From: an uncultured Lachnospiraceae bacterium
Lineage (GTDB): Bacteria > Bacillota > Clostridia > Lachnospirales > Lachnospiraceae
Reading direction: 5' to 3'
Assembly (NCBI GenBank): GCA_905236615.1
Contig: CAJORC010000191.1
Coordinates: 1 to 6,940 of the forward strand
DNA: 6,940 bases
Part shown: piece after piece, positions 1 through 5,780 of the stretch
Numbering within the stretch: the stretch's first letter is position 1
How the letters are laid out: every line of letters begins with the position of its first letter
Made by a program: the position numbers and the translations under genes
The notes under the pieces: model-generated
The model's database searches: none
The model's input: only the letters and a program-made list of their open reading frames with translations
What the model was told of the DNA's origin: nothing

Positions 1-111
1 GTATTTTCTTCCTTTTTTCTTTGCATTGGTAAGGCTCTCTTTAGCCTTACGCTTTAATTCTGCAGCCGGCGGCTGTGCAAAAAAAGTTGTATCATCCCAA
101 TATTTACGCAT
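1..111 (-). CDS. SWIM zinc-finger family protein, N-terminal 37 codons (cut by window edge)
   Basis: This open frame runs off the left edge of the window, so only its start is present. It begins with ATG at 111-109, one base after the TGA stop of the helicase gene, and has a GGAGG Shine-Dalgarno inside the last helicase codons (117-122). The visible protein starts MRKYWDD, continues with an AQPPAAELKRKAKESL stretch and ends in a basic KKKGRKY run. From memory of the family, proteins with a SWIM zinc finger encoded beside SNF2 helicases start this way: an aromatic-rich opening, then a lysine/arginine-rich helix ending in K-K-x-G before a conserved 'P-V/I ... GR' segment. The zinc-binding CxCx(n)CxH residues would lie downstream and cannot be seen, so the call rests on N-terminal style plus position next to SNF2. 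SWIM domains are thought to bind nucleic acid or protein; the function of this pair is unknown. Translation is probably coupled to the helicase. Confidence 0.6.
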   Translation of the reverse strand, partial: MRKYWDDTTFFAQPPAAELKRKAKESLTNAKKKGRKY

Positions 112-112
112 C

Positions 113-2704
113 TCAGACCTCCAGCTTCATAAGTCCAAGAAGAGCTTCATCAGACATTTCCGTAATCCACTTTTCTCCGCTTCCTATGACATTTTCAGCA
201 AGTTCAATTTTACTGTTGATCATTTCATCTATTTTTTCCTCGATCGTACCTGATGCCACAAATTTATGTACAATAACACTTTTATCCTGACCTATCCTGT
301 AAGCTCTGTCAGTCGCCTGATTCTCAACAGCCGGATTCCACCATCTGTCAAAGTGAATAACATGATTCGCACTTGTCAGATTTAATCCTGTTCCACCCGC
401 TTTCAATGAAAGAATCATGAAAGGAACATAATCTTCCCCATTAAACTCATCTACAAGCTTTTGCCTTTTAGCTACCGGAACACCACCATGAATAACCATG
501 CCTTCTGTTTCAAAAACATCTTCCAGAAAGTTCTTCAGGAAAGGAATTATCTCTTTATACTGTGTGAACAGCAAAAGGCGTTCCCGTTTTTCATATATGG
601 TCTCACACAAAGTTTTCAATACTTCAAATTTTCCACTTTCATTAACTGCATATCTTTCCTGACCCAGGAACTGATCCGGATGATTACATATCTGTTTGAG
701 TTTTGTTATTGCAGCAAGAACAATTCCTCTTCTCTGTATTCCGTCAACTTCCGCCAGAGTTTTCTGAAGGTCATTTACCTGCTTTCTGTAGAGTACTATC
801 TGTTTTTGCGACAGCTGTATATACTCAGTCTTCTCAATCTTCTCCGGCAGATCTGCGATTATCTTCTTATCACTCTTGAGTCGTCTCAATATAAACGGTG
901 ATATCATATTTTTGAGTTTTAAGAACCCATCATTATGCTGAGGTAATGAAGATGAAAAATCCTTAAATTCATCACTGCTTCCAAGCAATCCCTTATTAAG
1001 GAAATCGAATAGTGACCAGAGATTTGTGAGATCATTTTCTATTGGGGTTCCCGTCATAGCTATCCTGTGAAGAGCCGGAATCTTCTTGATCGCTCTTGTC
1101 TGTTTTGTACCCGGATTCTTTATTGCCTGTGCCTCATCCAAGATAAGACAATCTGCTGTCCGCTCAGAGAGTCTTGTCATCCTAAGCGCCATTCCATAAG
1201 TAGTTATGTTCAGGAACACTGTGTTATTCAGATATTCTTCCTCCATTTCAGACGCTTTTCTGCCATGAAGGATTCTTATAGGAAGTTTAGGCGCAAAGAT
1301 CCCTGCTTCTTTCTTCCAGTTTCCGAGGAGAGAGGCAGGAACAATCAGAAGCACGCATGCATTTTTGTTCTTCTTATAGTATGCAGATAAGAAAGTAAGA
1401 ACCTGTAATGTTTTTCCAAGTCCCATATCATCTGCAAGACACGCACCAAATCCCAGCTTATTCATATATGAAAGCCATCTGAATCCAGTTTCCTGATAGC
1501 TTCTCAAACTTGCATTTATTGATGCAGGAATTTTCTCTTTACTTATCGACTTTGGATTCCTTAAGTTCTCAAGCAATTTTCCAAGCCATTTTTCATTACT
1601 GACTCTTATACCGTTATCCAGGTCAATCTTTTCATTCGATATTCCGGCTTCCAGTTTCATTGCCTCCATCAAAGAAAGTTCGCCTGAATAGTTCTCCATT
1701 CGTTCAAGAAGTTTTTCCAGGCGCTCATGGTTTACTTCTATCCACTTTCCCTTCAGAAAGGCAAGCCCTTCAGTCTGCTTCAATAGCTTCCTTATTTCTG
1801 AGTCCGTTAGCTCGACACCATCTACCACAAGTCTTGGGTTCATTTCCACAATAGTCTCAAATCCTAGCAATGAAGGCTTTTTACCGCCAAGATTTACCTG
1901 AAGATTAACATTGCTCTGATTTCTCTTCCACCATATCGGTACACGACATACTACCCCGCATTTTTCAATTTCCGGAACAGCCTTCAGGAAATCGTAAGCT
2001 TCATCACTGCTCAGCCTCAAAGGATGAAACATTTCACCCGATTCAACAAACGATGCCAAAAGTGTTGATACTTCTGACACCTTTTCAAGACAAGAAAGAA
2101 GCGACATAAGTTTCTGTCGGTCATGCTTATATTCTTCCAATGCATAAGAAAGAGGAAGGTGTCTGATTCTGCCTTCCTCATCTTTTGTGGCATAGGTTGC
2201 AAGAAATGCAAAAGGATCAGCTTCATCCTTTTTATTCTCTACCAGATGAAAAAATAATCTTTCCGGCGTTTTTAAGTCCTGGCTCATTTCAGCAAGAAAC
2301 ATCTGAACAGTTCCCTTATATTCACGAAGTTCCTCCGAAAACAAGCGATTTAGCCTCATGATCTGTAAGGAAATCCACGCTTTTGAAATGTTTTCCGTTC
2401 CGATTCCAAATGGAACTGCCATTTCTATTTTTTCTATATCTTCATCTGCCAATTCGATTATTATATTTTCCCTTGCAATTTCCAAATCAGGAGAATTTGT
2501 AAGACAACGGATAAATTCTTCCGAAATCTTCCTTAAAAAAGCCAACGATGCACTGTCATTTTTTGTTTCCGCTGACAATCCAAGTTTCAACAGTGCTTTA
2601 TATCTGTTATCCAGAAATTCTTTTCTTAGTTCAACCTGTTCTTTTAATTCTTCATCAGGTTTATCTACCCTGAAACTGTCTTCAGTAAATACGAATGAAA
2701 GCAT
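113..2704 (-). CDS. SNF2-family DEAD/DEAH-like helicase with SNF2-associated (DUF3670-type) domain
   Basis: This 863-residue superfamily 2 ATPase belongs to the SNF2 family, which uses ATP to translocate on double-stranded DNA and remodel protein-DNA complexes; bacterial members are cytoplasmic. The N-terminal half (about 1-390) has no helicase motif. Its 225-350 part resembles the SNF2-helicase-associated domain, including the 'GLAFLKGKWIEV' signature at 313-324. The first ATPase lobe follows: motif I DDMGLGKT (425-432, Lys431 in the P-loop), motif II DEAQ (523-526), motif III TGTP (551-554) and 'ILRRLKSD' near 605-612. The second lobe holds LKAGGTGLNL (767-776), the 'FDRWWNPA' segment (785-792) and motif VI QATDRAYRIGQ (796-806) with its arginines. 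All key residues are present, so the enzyme should be active. The ATG at 2704 has AGGAGA 6 nt upstream and a good promoter before that. The next gene starts one base after the stop. Partner and target DNA are unknown; a role like RapA (RNA polymerase recycling) or in DNA defence cannot be decided here. Confidence 0.93.
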   Translation of the reverse strand: MLSFVFTEDSFRVDKPDEELKEQVELRKEFLDNRYKALLKLGLSAETKNDSASLAFLRKISEEFIRCLTNSPDLEIARENIIIELADEDIEKIEMAVPFGIGTENISKAWISLQIMRLNRLFSEELREYKGTVQMFLAEMSQDLKTPERLFFHLVENKKDEADPFAFLATYATKDEEGRIRHLPLSYALEEYKHDRQKLMSLLSCLEKVSEVSTLLASFVESGEMFHPLRLSSDEAYDFLKAVPEIEKCGVVCRVPIWWKRNQSNVNLQVNLGGKKPSLLGFETIVEMNPRLVVDGVELTDSEIRKLLKQTEGLAFLKGKWIEVNHERLEKLLERMENYSGELSLMEAMKLEAGISNEKIDLDNGIRVSNEKWLGKLLENLRNPKSISKEKIPASINASLRSYQETGFRWLSYMNKLGFGACLADDMGLGKTLQVLTFLSAYYKKNKNACVLLIVPASLLGNWKKEAGIFAPKLPIRILHGRKASEMEEEYLNNTVFLNITTYGMALRMTRLSERTADCLILDEAQAIKNPGTKQTRAIKKIPALHRIAMTGTPIENDLTNLWSLFDFLNKGLLGSSDEFKDFSSSLPQHNDGFLKLKNMISPFILRRLKSDKKIIADLPEKIEKTEYIQLSQKQIVLYRKQVNDLQKTLAEVDGIQRRGIVLAAITKLKQICNHPDQFLGQERYAVNESGKFEVLKTLCETIYEKRERLLLFTQYKEIIPFLKNFLEDVFETEGMVIHGGVPVAKRQKLVDEFNGEDYVPFMILSLKAGGTGLNLTSANHVIHFDRWWNPAVENQATDRAYRIGQDKSVIVHKFVASGTIEEKIDEMINSKIELAENVIGSGEKWITEMSDEALLGLMKLEV
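117..122 (-). promoter_or_regulatory. Shine-Dalgarno of the SWIM-type gene, inside the helicase 3' end
   Basis: On the minus strand GGAGGT lies 5 to 6 nt before the ATG at 111-109 and is formed by the helicase codons for Leu-Glu-Val just before its stop. The layout GGAGGT-C-TGA-G-ATG means ribosomes finishing the helicase sit on the start region of the next gene. This supports the start choice and implies translational coupling. Confidence 0.7.
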
Positions 2705-2710
2705 ATACTC

Positions 2711-2716
2711 TCTCCT
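2711..2716 (-). promoter_or_regulatory. Shine-Dalgarno of the SNF2 helicase gene
   Basis: The minus strand reads AGAGGAGA-GAGTAT-ATG, which places AGGAGA 6 nt before the ATG at 2704-2702. It supports this start codon for the helicase. Confidence 0.7.
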
Positions 2717-2739
2717 CTAGAAAAATCTATGTTTATATC

Positions 2740-2769
2740 ATTATACATTCCAATGTAGATACCTTTCAA
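2740..2769 (-). promoter_or_regulatory. Sigma-A-type promoter of the SNF2/SWIM unit
   Basis: Minus strand: -35 TTGAAA (2769-2764), an 18-nt spacer and a consensus -10 TATAAT (2745-2740). The predicted transcription start is near 2733, about 29 nt before the helicase ATG, a normal leader length with room for the Shine-Dalgarno. An intrinsic terminator just upstream (2821-2852) separates this unit from the nucleotidyltransferase gene, which fits a new promoter here. The call is from motif match and position only. Confidence 0.6.
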
Positions 2770-2782
2770 TATATTTTCTCAT
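2741..2782 (-). CDS. possible 13-residue leader ORF before the helicase
   Basis: An ATG at 2782-2780 is preceded at 8 nt by a perfect AGGAGG (2796-2791) and opens a frame MRKYIERYLHWNV ending in TAA at 2743-2741. The stop overlaps the -10 box of the helicase promoter, so this frame could be translated only from a transcript starting further upstream, for which I see no convincing promoter (TATAAA at 2812-2807 lacks a good -35). It may be a true small protein, a leader, or a chance match. The evidence is the strength and spacing of the Shine-Dalgarno alone. Confidence 0.2.
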   Translation of the reverse strand: MRKYIERYLHWNV

Positions 2783-2820
2783 AACTGTTTCCTCCTGGTG
2801 TATGTATTTATACTCCATAA

Positions 2821-2852
2821 TTAGAAAAGCAGTTTCATCATGCGAAACTGCT
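2821..2852 (-). terminator. intrinsic terminator after the MNT/HEPN remnant
   Basis: On the minus strand a perfect 9-bp stem, AGCAGTTTC / GAAACTGCT, closes a 7-nt loop (GCATGAT) and is followed by TTTTCTAATT, a typical U-tract. On the plus strand the same hairpin is followed by CCTTAAC, so it should act only leftwards. It lies 36 nt past the stop of the HEPN remnant and ends that transcript before the helicase promoter. Confidence 0.8.
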
Positions 2853-2887
2853 CCTTAACAATCATAGACTATCTTATTGGAGGACAA

Positions 2888-2974
2888 TCATTTCCATCTT
2901 GATTCAAGGTAAGGCTGAAGCATATCAATATCATCTAAGGCATTATCAAACCGATACTTTGACAGGTCAATCAT
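2888..2974 (-). pseudogene. truncated HEPN-domain (HepT-like) gene, 28 codons
   Basis: Starting at an ATG that overlaps the nucleotidyltransferase stop (ATGA, 2974-2971), this frame begins MIDLSKYRFDNALDDIDM, the usual opening of HEPN-domain proteins encoded after minimal nucleotidyltransferases, which is roughly 'L-x-KYR-x-x-x-A-x-x-D-L-x-x-A'. It then reads LQPYLESRWK and stops at TGA (2890-2888). Complete family members are about 110-140 residues and carry a central Asn/Arg-x-x-YYA-x-F helix and the R-x4-6-H RNase residues; none of these can be found in any frame before the terminator. The natural terminator follows closely, so the simplest reading is an internal deletion that joined the first helix to the last few codons. 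The short peptide cannot be an RNase. It could still be a functional micro-ORF, but I know of no precedent. Confidence 0.6.
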
Positions 2975-3312
2975 GCTGCCTTCCATAGTACAATTCCCTC
3001 TTTCCTCATGTTTTTATAAAATGGAACTACATTCTGCCATTTTTCTATCACGTCATTCTCAATATCAATAACAGAAAAAACTTTATCATACTTTATGTTC
3101 ATATCAACCACAAAATCTGACAGTGCATCTTCTTCTTTATTATCCAAATTACTGCGTACTATTACAGCAATATCAACATCCGATTCGGATGTATCGGTTC
3201 CTCTTGCGGTAGAACCATAAACAATAATACTGAGGGTTTGACTGCCTAACGCATTTAGAATTCCCAATACAAGTTCATTATACATTTCTACATCCGCTTT
3301 CTTAGCCAGCAT
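2971..3312 (-). CDS. minimal nucleotidyltransferase (MNT/MntA-like antitoxin type), orphaned
   Basis: This is a 113-residue DNA-polymerase-beta-fold nucleotidyltransferase. The helix-turn GSTARG (33-38) and the SDVD metal-binding motif (44-47, Asp45 and Asp47) are both intact, and a possible third acidic position lies in 'VIDIEND' (81-87). In MntA/HepT systems such proteins neutralise a HEPN RNase toxin by adding AMP to it. Here the partner gene, joined by an ATGA overlap, is reduced to 28 codons. An upstream ATG at 3366 would add 18 residues, but the ATG at 3312 has GGAGG exactly 7 nt before it (3324-3320) and gives the normal family length, so I chose it. The C-terminal 'PFYKNMRKEGIVLW' (97-110) is typical of MNT proteins. 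It may now be a relic, act on a HEPN protein elsewhere, or serve as a solitary antitoxin. Confidence 0.85.
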   Translation of the reverse strand: MLAKKADVEMYNELVLGILNALGSQTLSIIVYGSTARGTDTSESDVDIAVIVRSNLDNKEEDALSDFVVDMNIKYDKVFSVIDIENDVIEKWQNVVPFYKNMRKEGIVLWKAA

Positions 3313-3348
3313 AATAATTCCTCCAATATGTATAGCATACCTGTCATC

Positions 3349-3354
3349 ATTATA
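3349..3354 (-). promoter_or_regulatory. possible -10 box for the nucleotidyltransferase gene
   Basis: A consensus TATAAT occurs on the minus strand 37 nt before the chosen ATG (3312). No good -35 lies 16-18 nt upstream; TTGTCG (3382-3377) is 22 nt away. It is therefore either a weak or activator-dependent promoter, or chance in an AT-rich stretch. Confidence 0.3.
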
Positions 3355-3413
3355 TAATAACACCAACCGACACCGACGACAAGTTGCCTATTTACATGAC
3401 ATGATATATATGT

Positions 3414-4175
3414 TTACGACCACAGTTCCAGCAAATACATATACGCCCCGTTCGGAAGCAGGCATGAAAGTTTCGCCGCCAAAGGCAGATACTCACCAAT
3501 ATTCCAAAGCACGGGCGTGACCAGAAAAGACAGCGCAAAGATCAAAAGCGACCAGCATATATAAGCCTCTTCCCTTTTGAAAAAACTGCTGAACAGCGAG
3601 CACCAGAATGTCGTATATAAAATAAAAGCAAGCATAAGCAGCAGATCCATAAAAAAAGAAGTTCCGGCTTCCATTATCCTAACTGCAATAACTCCTGCCA
3701 ACGCCGGTATTGTAAGGGAGGCGAGTCTTTTTTCCGCAAAAATGACCATTCGCTCTCCGGCAGTAAAAGCTCTTCCGAAAGAACGGTATTTACCAAAACG
3801 GTTTTCACTTTCAGAAAAAAGAGAGAATACCAGGATCATGAGCGCTATTATCCCGTGAACCGGAAAGTTTTCAGTAAGATCAGCTTTGCTTTTCTTCTTG
3901 CCGGAAGGATACTCTCCCTTTACCGTTTCATATTTTACCGAAAAGACCTCATCGCTATTGATTATTCTCTCATACTGCTCTGCAGTAAGCGATGCGCCTT
4001 CATCAGGGTCGGCGAATATATTCCCGGTCTCTCTTTCCAGAAGCAGTCCGGAATATCTTCTCAAAAGGACTGCAAAGACTGTTTCCTTTGCCGCCATTCC
4101 TTTTACAGTAAATGGTGAACTTGCAAAAATGATGCCTTCATCTTCATCAGAAGAAAAATAATCCTCATTTATCAT
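3414..4175 (-). CDS. ABC-2-like membrane protein, probably lacking its first membrane segment
   Basis: This 253-residue protein has a soluble, partly acidic N-terminal third (1-104) followed by hydrophobic segments near 105-121, 151-168, 173-196, 206-224 and a weaker one near 233-250. The layout '[22 protein letters not shown]...[10 protein letters not shown]...[11 protein letters not shown]' matches the end of ABC-2 type permeases, where a Leu-rich helix, a basic loop, another helix and a re-entrant LP-containing stretch follow each other. Full-length members have a further membrane helix and a longer external domain before the part seen here, so this may be the C-terminal piece of a bigger permease. 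No ATPase gene is adjacent. It starts at an ATGA overlap with the acetyltransferase stop, with only a weak GGGA before it, and ends the glycan operon without a visible terminator. A glycan-export role is possible from context, but it may be an unrelated transporter fragment. Confidence 0.5.
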   Translation of the reverse strand: MINEDYFSSDEDEGIIFASSPFTVKGMAAKETVFAVLLRRYSGLLLERETGNIFADPDEGASLTAEQYERIINSDEVFSVKYETVKGEYPSGKKKSKADLTENFPVHGIIALMILVFSLFSESENRFGKYRSFGRAFTAGERMVIFAEKRLASLTIPALAGVIAVRIMEAGTSFFMDLLLMLAFILYTTFWCSLFSSFFKREEAYICWSLLIFALSFLVTPVLWNIGEYLPLAAKLSCLLPNGAYMYLLELWS

Positions 4176-4861
4176 ACTTCCCGCATCTTAGACAAGCCTC
4201 TGCCCAGATCGGCAAACTCATCTATATGCTCTCTTATCCATTCCTCACCTTTATCCCACCATTTAAGTCTGAGGAGTTCATCTATCGTAGCACTGTCAAA
4301 ACGGTATTTTATGACTTTTGCAGGAATCCCGGCTGCCACCGCGTAAGGAGGGATATCCTTCGTTACGACCGCACCCGCACCGATCACTGCACCATCAGCG
4401 ATCTTAACACCGTCAAGTATCTTTACATGATTGCCAATCCAGACATCATTTCCGATAGTTATCCTTCCGTTTTTTTCACCGAAAGTCTTAGTTTTTGCAT
4501 AACTGAAACCGAATACCGGCGCCGGATCGGTAAATGCCGGATGCATGGCAAGCTGCTTTTCTATGGGATGTCTGCCAACCACTGTTGAAACATTGGCGCC
4601 TATCGAACAGTAACGTCCTATATCGGTTTCGGAAAAATCCCCGTCCCTGTTTATGTAACTTCCAAATCCCATCTTACCATTAACGAAAGAAGTATTTTTC
4701 CCTAAAAAATTCCTTCCTTCAAAATCAGCCTTTCTGATATAAACTCCCGGCTTAAATATGGATTTCTTCTTTATTTCGATATTTAATTTCTTAAATCGGA
4801 GAACCGTCTGCCGGTACACTCCCGCAGCCATCTCTGACAGTTTTCTTGATAATATCCCCAT
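4172..4861 (-). CDS. hexapeptide-repeat O-acetyltransferase (CatB/XAT-like)
   Basis: The 229-residue protein is a left-handed beta-helix acyltransferase that would transfer an acetyl group from acetyl-CoA to a sugar hydroxyl, working as a trimer in the cytoplasm. Hexapeptide turns are clear at 80-95 ([16 protein letters not shown]) and 134-165 ([13 protein letters not shown] ... [10 protein letters not shown]). The loop '[15 protein letters not shown]' (96-110) carries His98, the position of the catalytic His in xenobiotic-type acetyltransferases, and '[17 protein letters not shown]' (172-188) is the family's acetyl-CoA-side signature. The frame is open back to an ATG at 4969, but that start lies inside the long hairpin. 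The ATG at 4861 has AAGGA at 5 nt and gives normal family length, so it is preferred. It follows two glycosyltransferases and probably decorates their product. Substrate is unknown; lipo- or capsular-polysaccharide repeat acetylation is a guess. Confidence 0.88.
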   Translation of the reverse strand: MGILSRKLSEMAAGVYRQTVLRFKKLNIEIKKKSIFKPGVYIRKADFEGRNFLGKNTSFVNGKMGFGSYINRDGDFSETDIGRYCSIGANVSTVVGRHPIEKQLAMHPAFTDPAPVFGFSYAKTKTFGEKNGRITIGNDVWIGNHVKILDGVKIADGAVIGAGAVVTKDIPPYAVAAGIPAKVIKYRFDSATIDELLRLKWWDKGEEWIREHIDEFADLGRGLSKMREV

Positions 4862-4889
4862 TACGTTCCTTTTTTCGCTCCTGTTCTCA

Positions 4890-4977
4890 GTAATCATATG
4901 GGTATGAAAACACTTTTTGACCGCAGTTAAAAAACGATTTCTGAGGCAAAAAGTTTTTTCACTACCCATATGATTAC
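4890..4977 (-). repeat. 88-nt long-hairpin element in the glycan operon
   Basis: The outer arms are perfect 15-bp inverted copies, GTAATCATATGGGTA and TACCCATATGATTAC. Read on the transcribed strand, pairing continues inward after a 2x1 internal loop with GAAAA/TTTTC (5 bp), one A/G mismatch and ACTTTTTG/CAAAAAGT (8 bp). That is 28 bp in all, closing a 27-nt loop (4946-4920). It starts in the GT2 stop codon and ends 28 nt before the acetyltransferase ATG. A U-run is absent after the 3' arm, so it is not an intrinsic terminator. It could be a small inverted-repeat mobile element (MITE type) or an RNA structure that stabilises or attenuates the operon transcript. Confidence 0.8.
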
Positions 4978-5780
4978 GTCACCTTTGCCTGTTTCCTCAT
5001 TTTCCGCTGTATCTTCCTGATATAATACTTAAGGAAATCCGGGAAATGATCCATTCCGAACTGACGAAGTGAAACAGAAAGGAGCTCCTTTTTCATCTGC
5101 TTTTCATCAGGTACGGGAACTCCGCGTTCTTTCTTTATAGCAATGGTTTCAAGATATGTATCCTTCAGCTTTATACTGGATACACCGCTTTTTGATATTT
5201 TAGCTATCAGAACTCCGCTGTCCCTGAATTTTTTGCCGGACTTATACGCTTTTAAGAGGAAATCATAATCTGCACCTATCTTCCATTTAAGGTCAAAAGG
5301 AAATTCCCGCAGAAGCTCTGTTCTGGCAAAAACGCTCTGATGTGAAAAAGGCATCCTCTTTTCTATGAGTTCAGGACACTTTCTGAAATAATGAAGTTCT
5401 CCGTACTCTTCTTCCGCAGTATCTCCAAATATCAGATCCGTTCCCGTCCATCCCCGTTTCCCGAAAATATCAGAAAATACATGCTTCGAGAAATATTCGT
5501 CACCCGCATTCATAAAAGCGGTCCATTTTCCATGAGCCTCCGATACACCGATGTTCATGGCATCATATATTCCCCTGTCCTTCGAGCTTATGATCCTGTA
5601 GCTTATACCCTTTTCCTCAAAAGCTTTTCTGAAGCTTTCGGCTTTTTCGACAGTTCCGTCTGTGGAACCGCCGTCTTTTATTATATATTCGTAGTCCGTG
5701 TAATCCTGTGAAAGTACGGATTCAATTGTCTTTGCTATAGCTTTTGTCTCATTGTAAGAGATAGTTATTATTGTGATCAT
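4974..5780 (-). CDS. family 2 glycosyltransferase (GT-A fold)
   Basis: This 268-residue cytoplasmic enzyme transfers a sugar from a nucleotide donor to a growing glycan, by inversion. It opens with the Rossmann-like '[10 protein letters not shown]' strand, followed by the donor-binding '[11 protein letters not shown]' (33-43) and '[13 protein letters not shown]' (66-78). The metal-binding DxD equivalent is 'MNAGDEY' (90-96), and 'PFSHQSVF' (144-151) and 'GADYDF' (169-174) are acceptor- and base-side motifs seen in colanic-acid-type (WcaE-like) family 2 enzymes. The C-terminus is strongly basic ([16 protein letters not shown], 251-266) and may rest on the membrane. The gene starts within the stop of the GT4 gene (ATGA, 5780-5777), so the two are coupled. 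Its own stop lies in the arm of the 88-nt hairpin, so its last residues may have been changed by that element. The exact sugar cannot be read from sequence. Confidence 0.92.
   Translation of the reverse strand: MITIITISYNETKAIAKTIESVLSQDYTDYEYIIKDGGSTDGTVEKAESFRKAFEEKGISYRIISSKDRGIYDAMNIGVSEAHGKWTAFMNAGDEYFSKHVFSDIFGKRGWTGTDLIFGDTAEEEYGELHYFRKCPELIEKRMPFSHQSVFARTELLREFPFDLKWKIGADYDFLLKAYKSGKKFRDSGVLIAKISKSGVSSIKLKDTYLETIAIKKERGVPVPDEKQMKKELLSVSLRQFGMDHFPDFLKYYIRKIQRKMRKQAKVT

Noticed and set aside
461..901. 146-codon open frame on the plus strand
   Set aside because: It lies wholly opposite the helicase coding sequence, whose motifs are intact; the cysteine/phenylalanine/serine-rich translation has no domain and no plausible ribosome site, so it is a shadow frame.
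2771..2782. MRKY start shared by the small leader frame and the SWIM-type protein
   Set aside because: The match stops after four residues, the codons differ and the flanking bases do not align, so a duplicated gene start is unlikely.
3313..3366. 18-residue extension of the nucleotidyltransferase from an ATG at 3366
   Set aside because: The extension covers the GGAGG site and possible -10 box of the shorter form and adds nothing typical of MNT proteins.
4226..4588. plus-strand frame opposite the acetyltransferase
   Set aside because: The minus frame shows hexapeptide repeats and catalytic His over the same bases; the plus translation has no recognisable character.
4862..4969. 36-residue N-terminal extension of the acetyltransferase from an ATG at 4969
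   Set aside because: The ATG sits inside the long hairpin, the extension crosses the element and has no family match, and the ATG at 4861 has a better-placed ribosome site and gives normal length.
4890..4977. Reading the long hairpin as an intrinsic terminator
   Set aside because: The 3' arm is followed by TGAGAAC, not a U-tract, and the next gene in the operon follows immediately.
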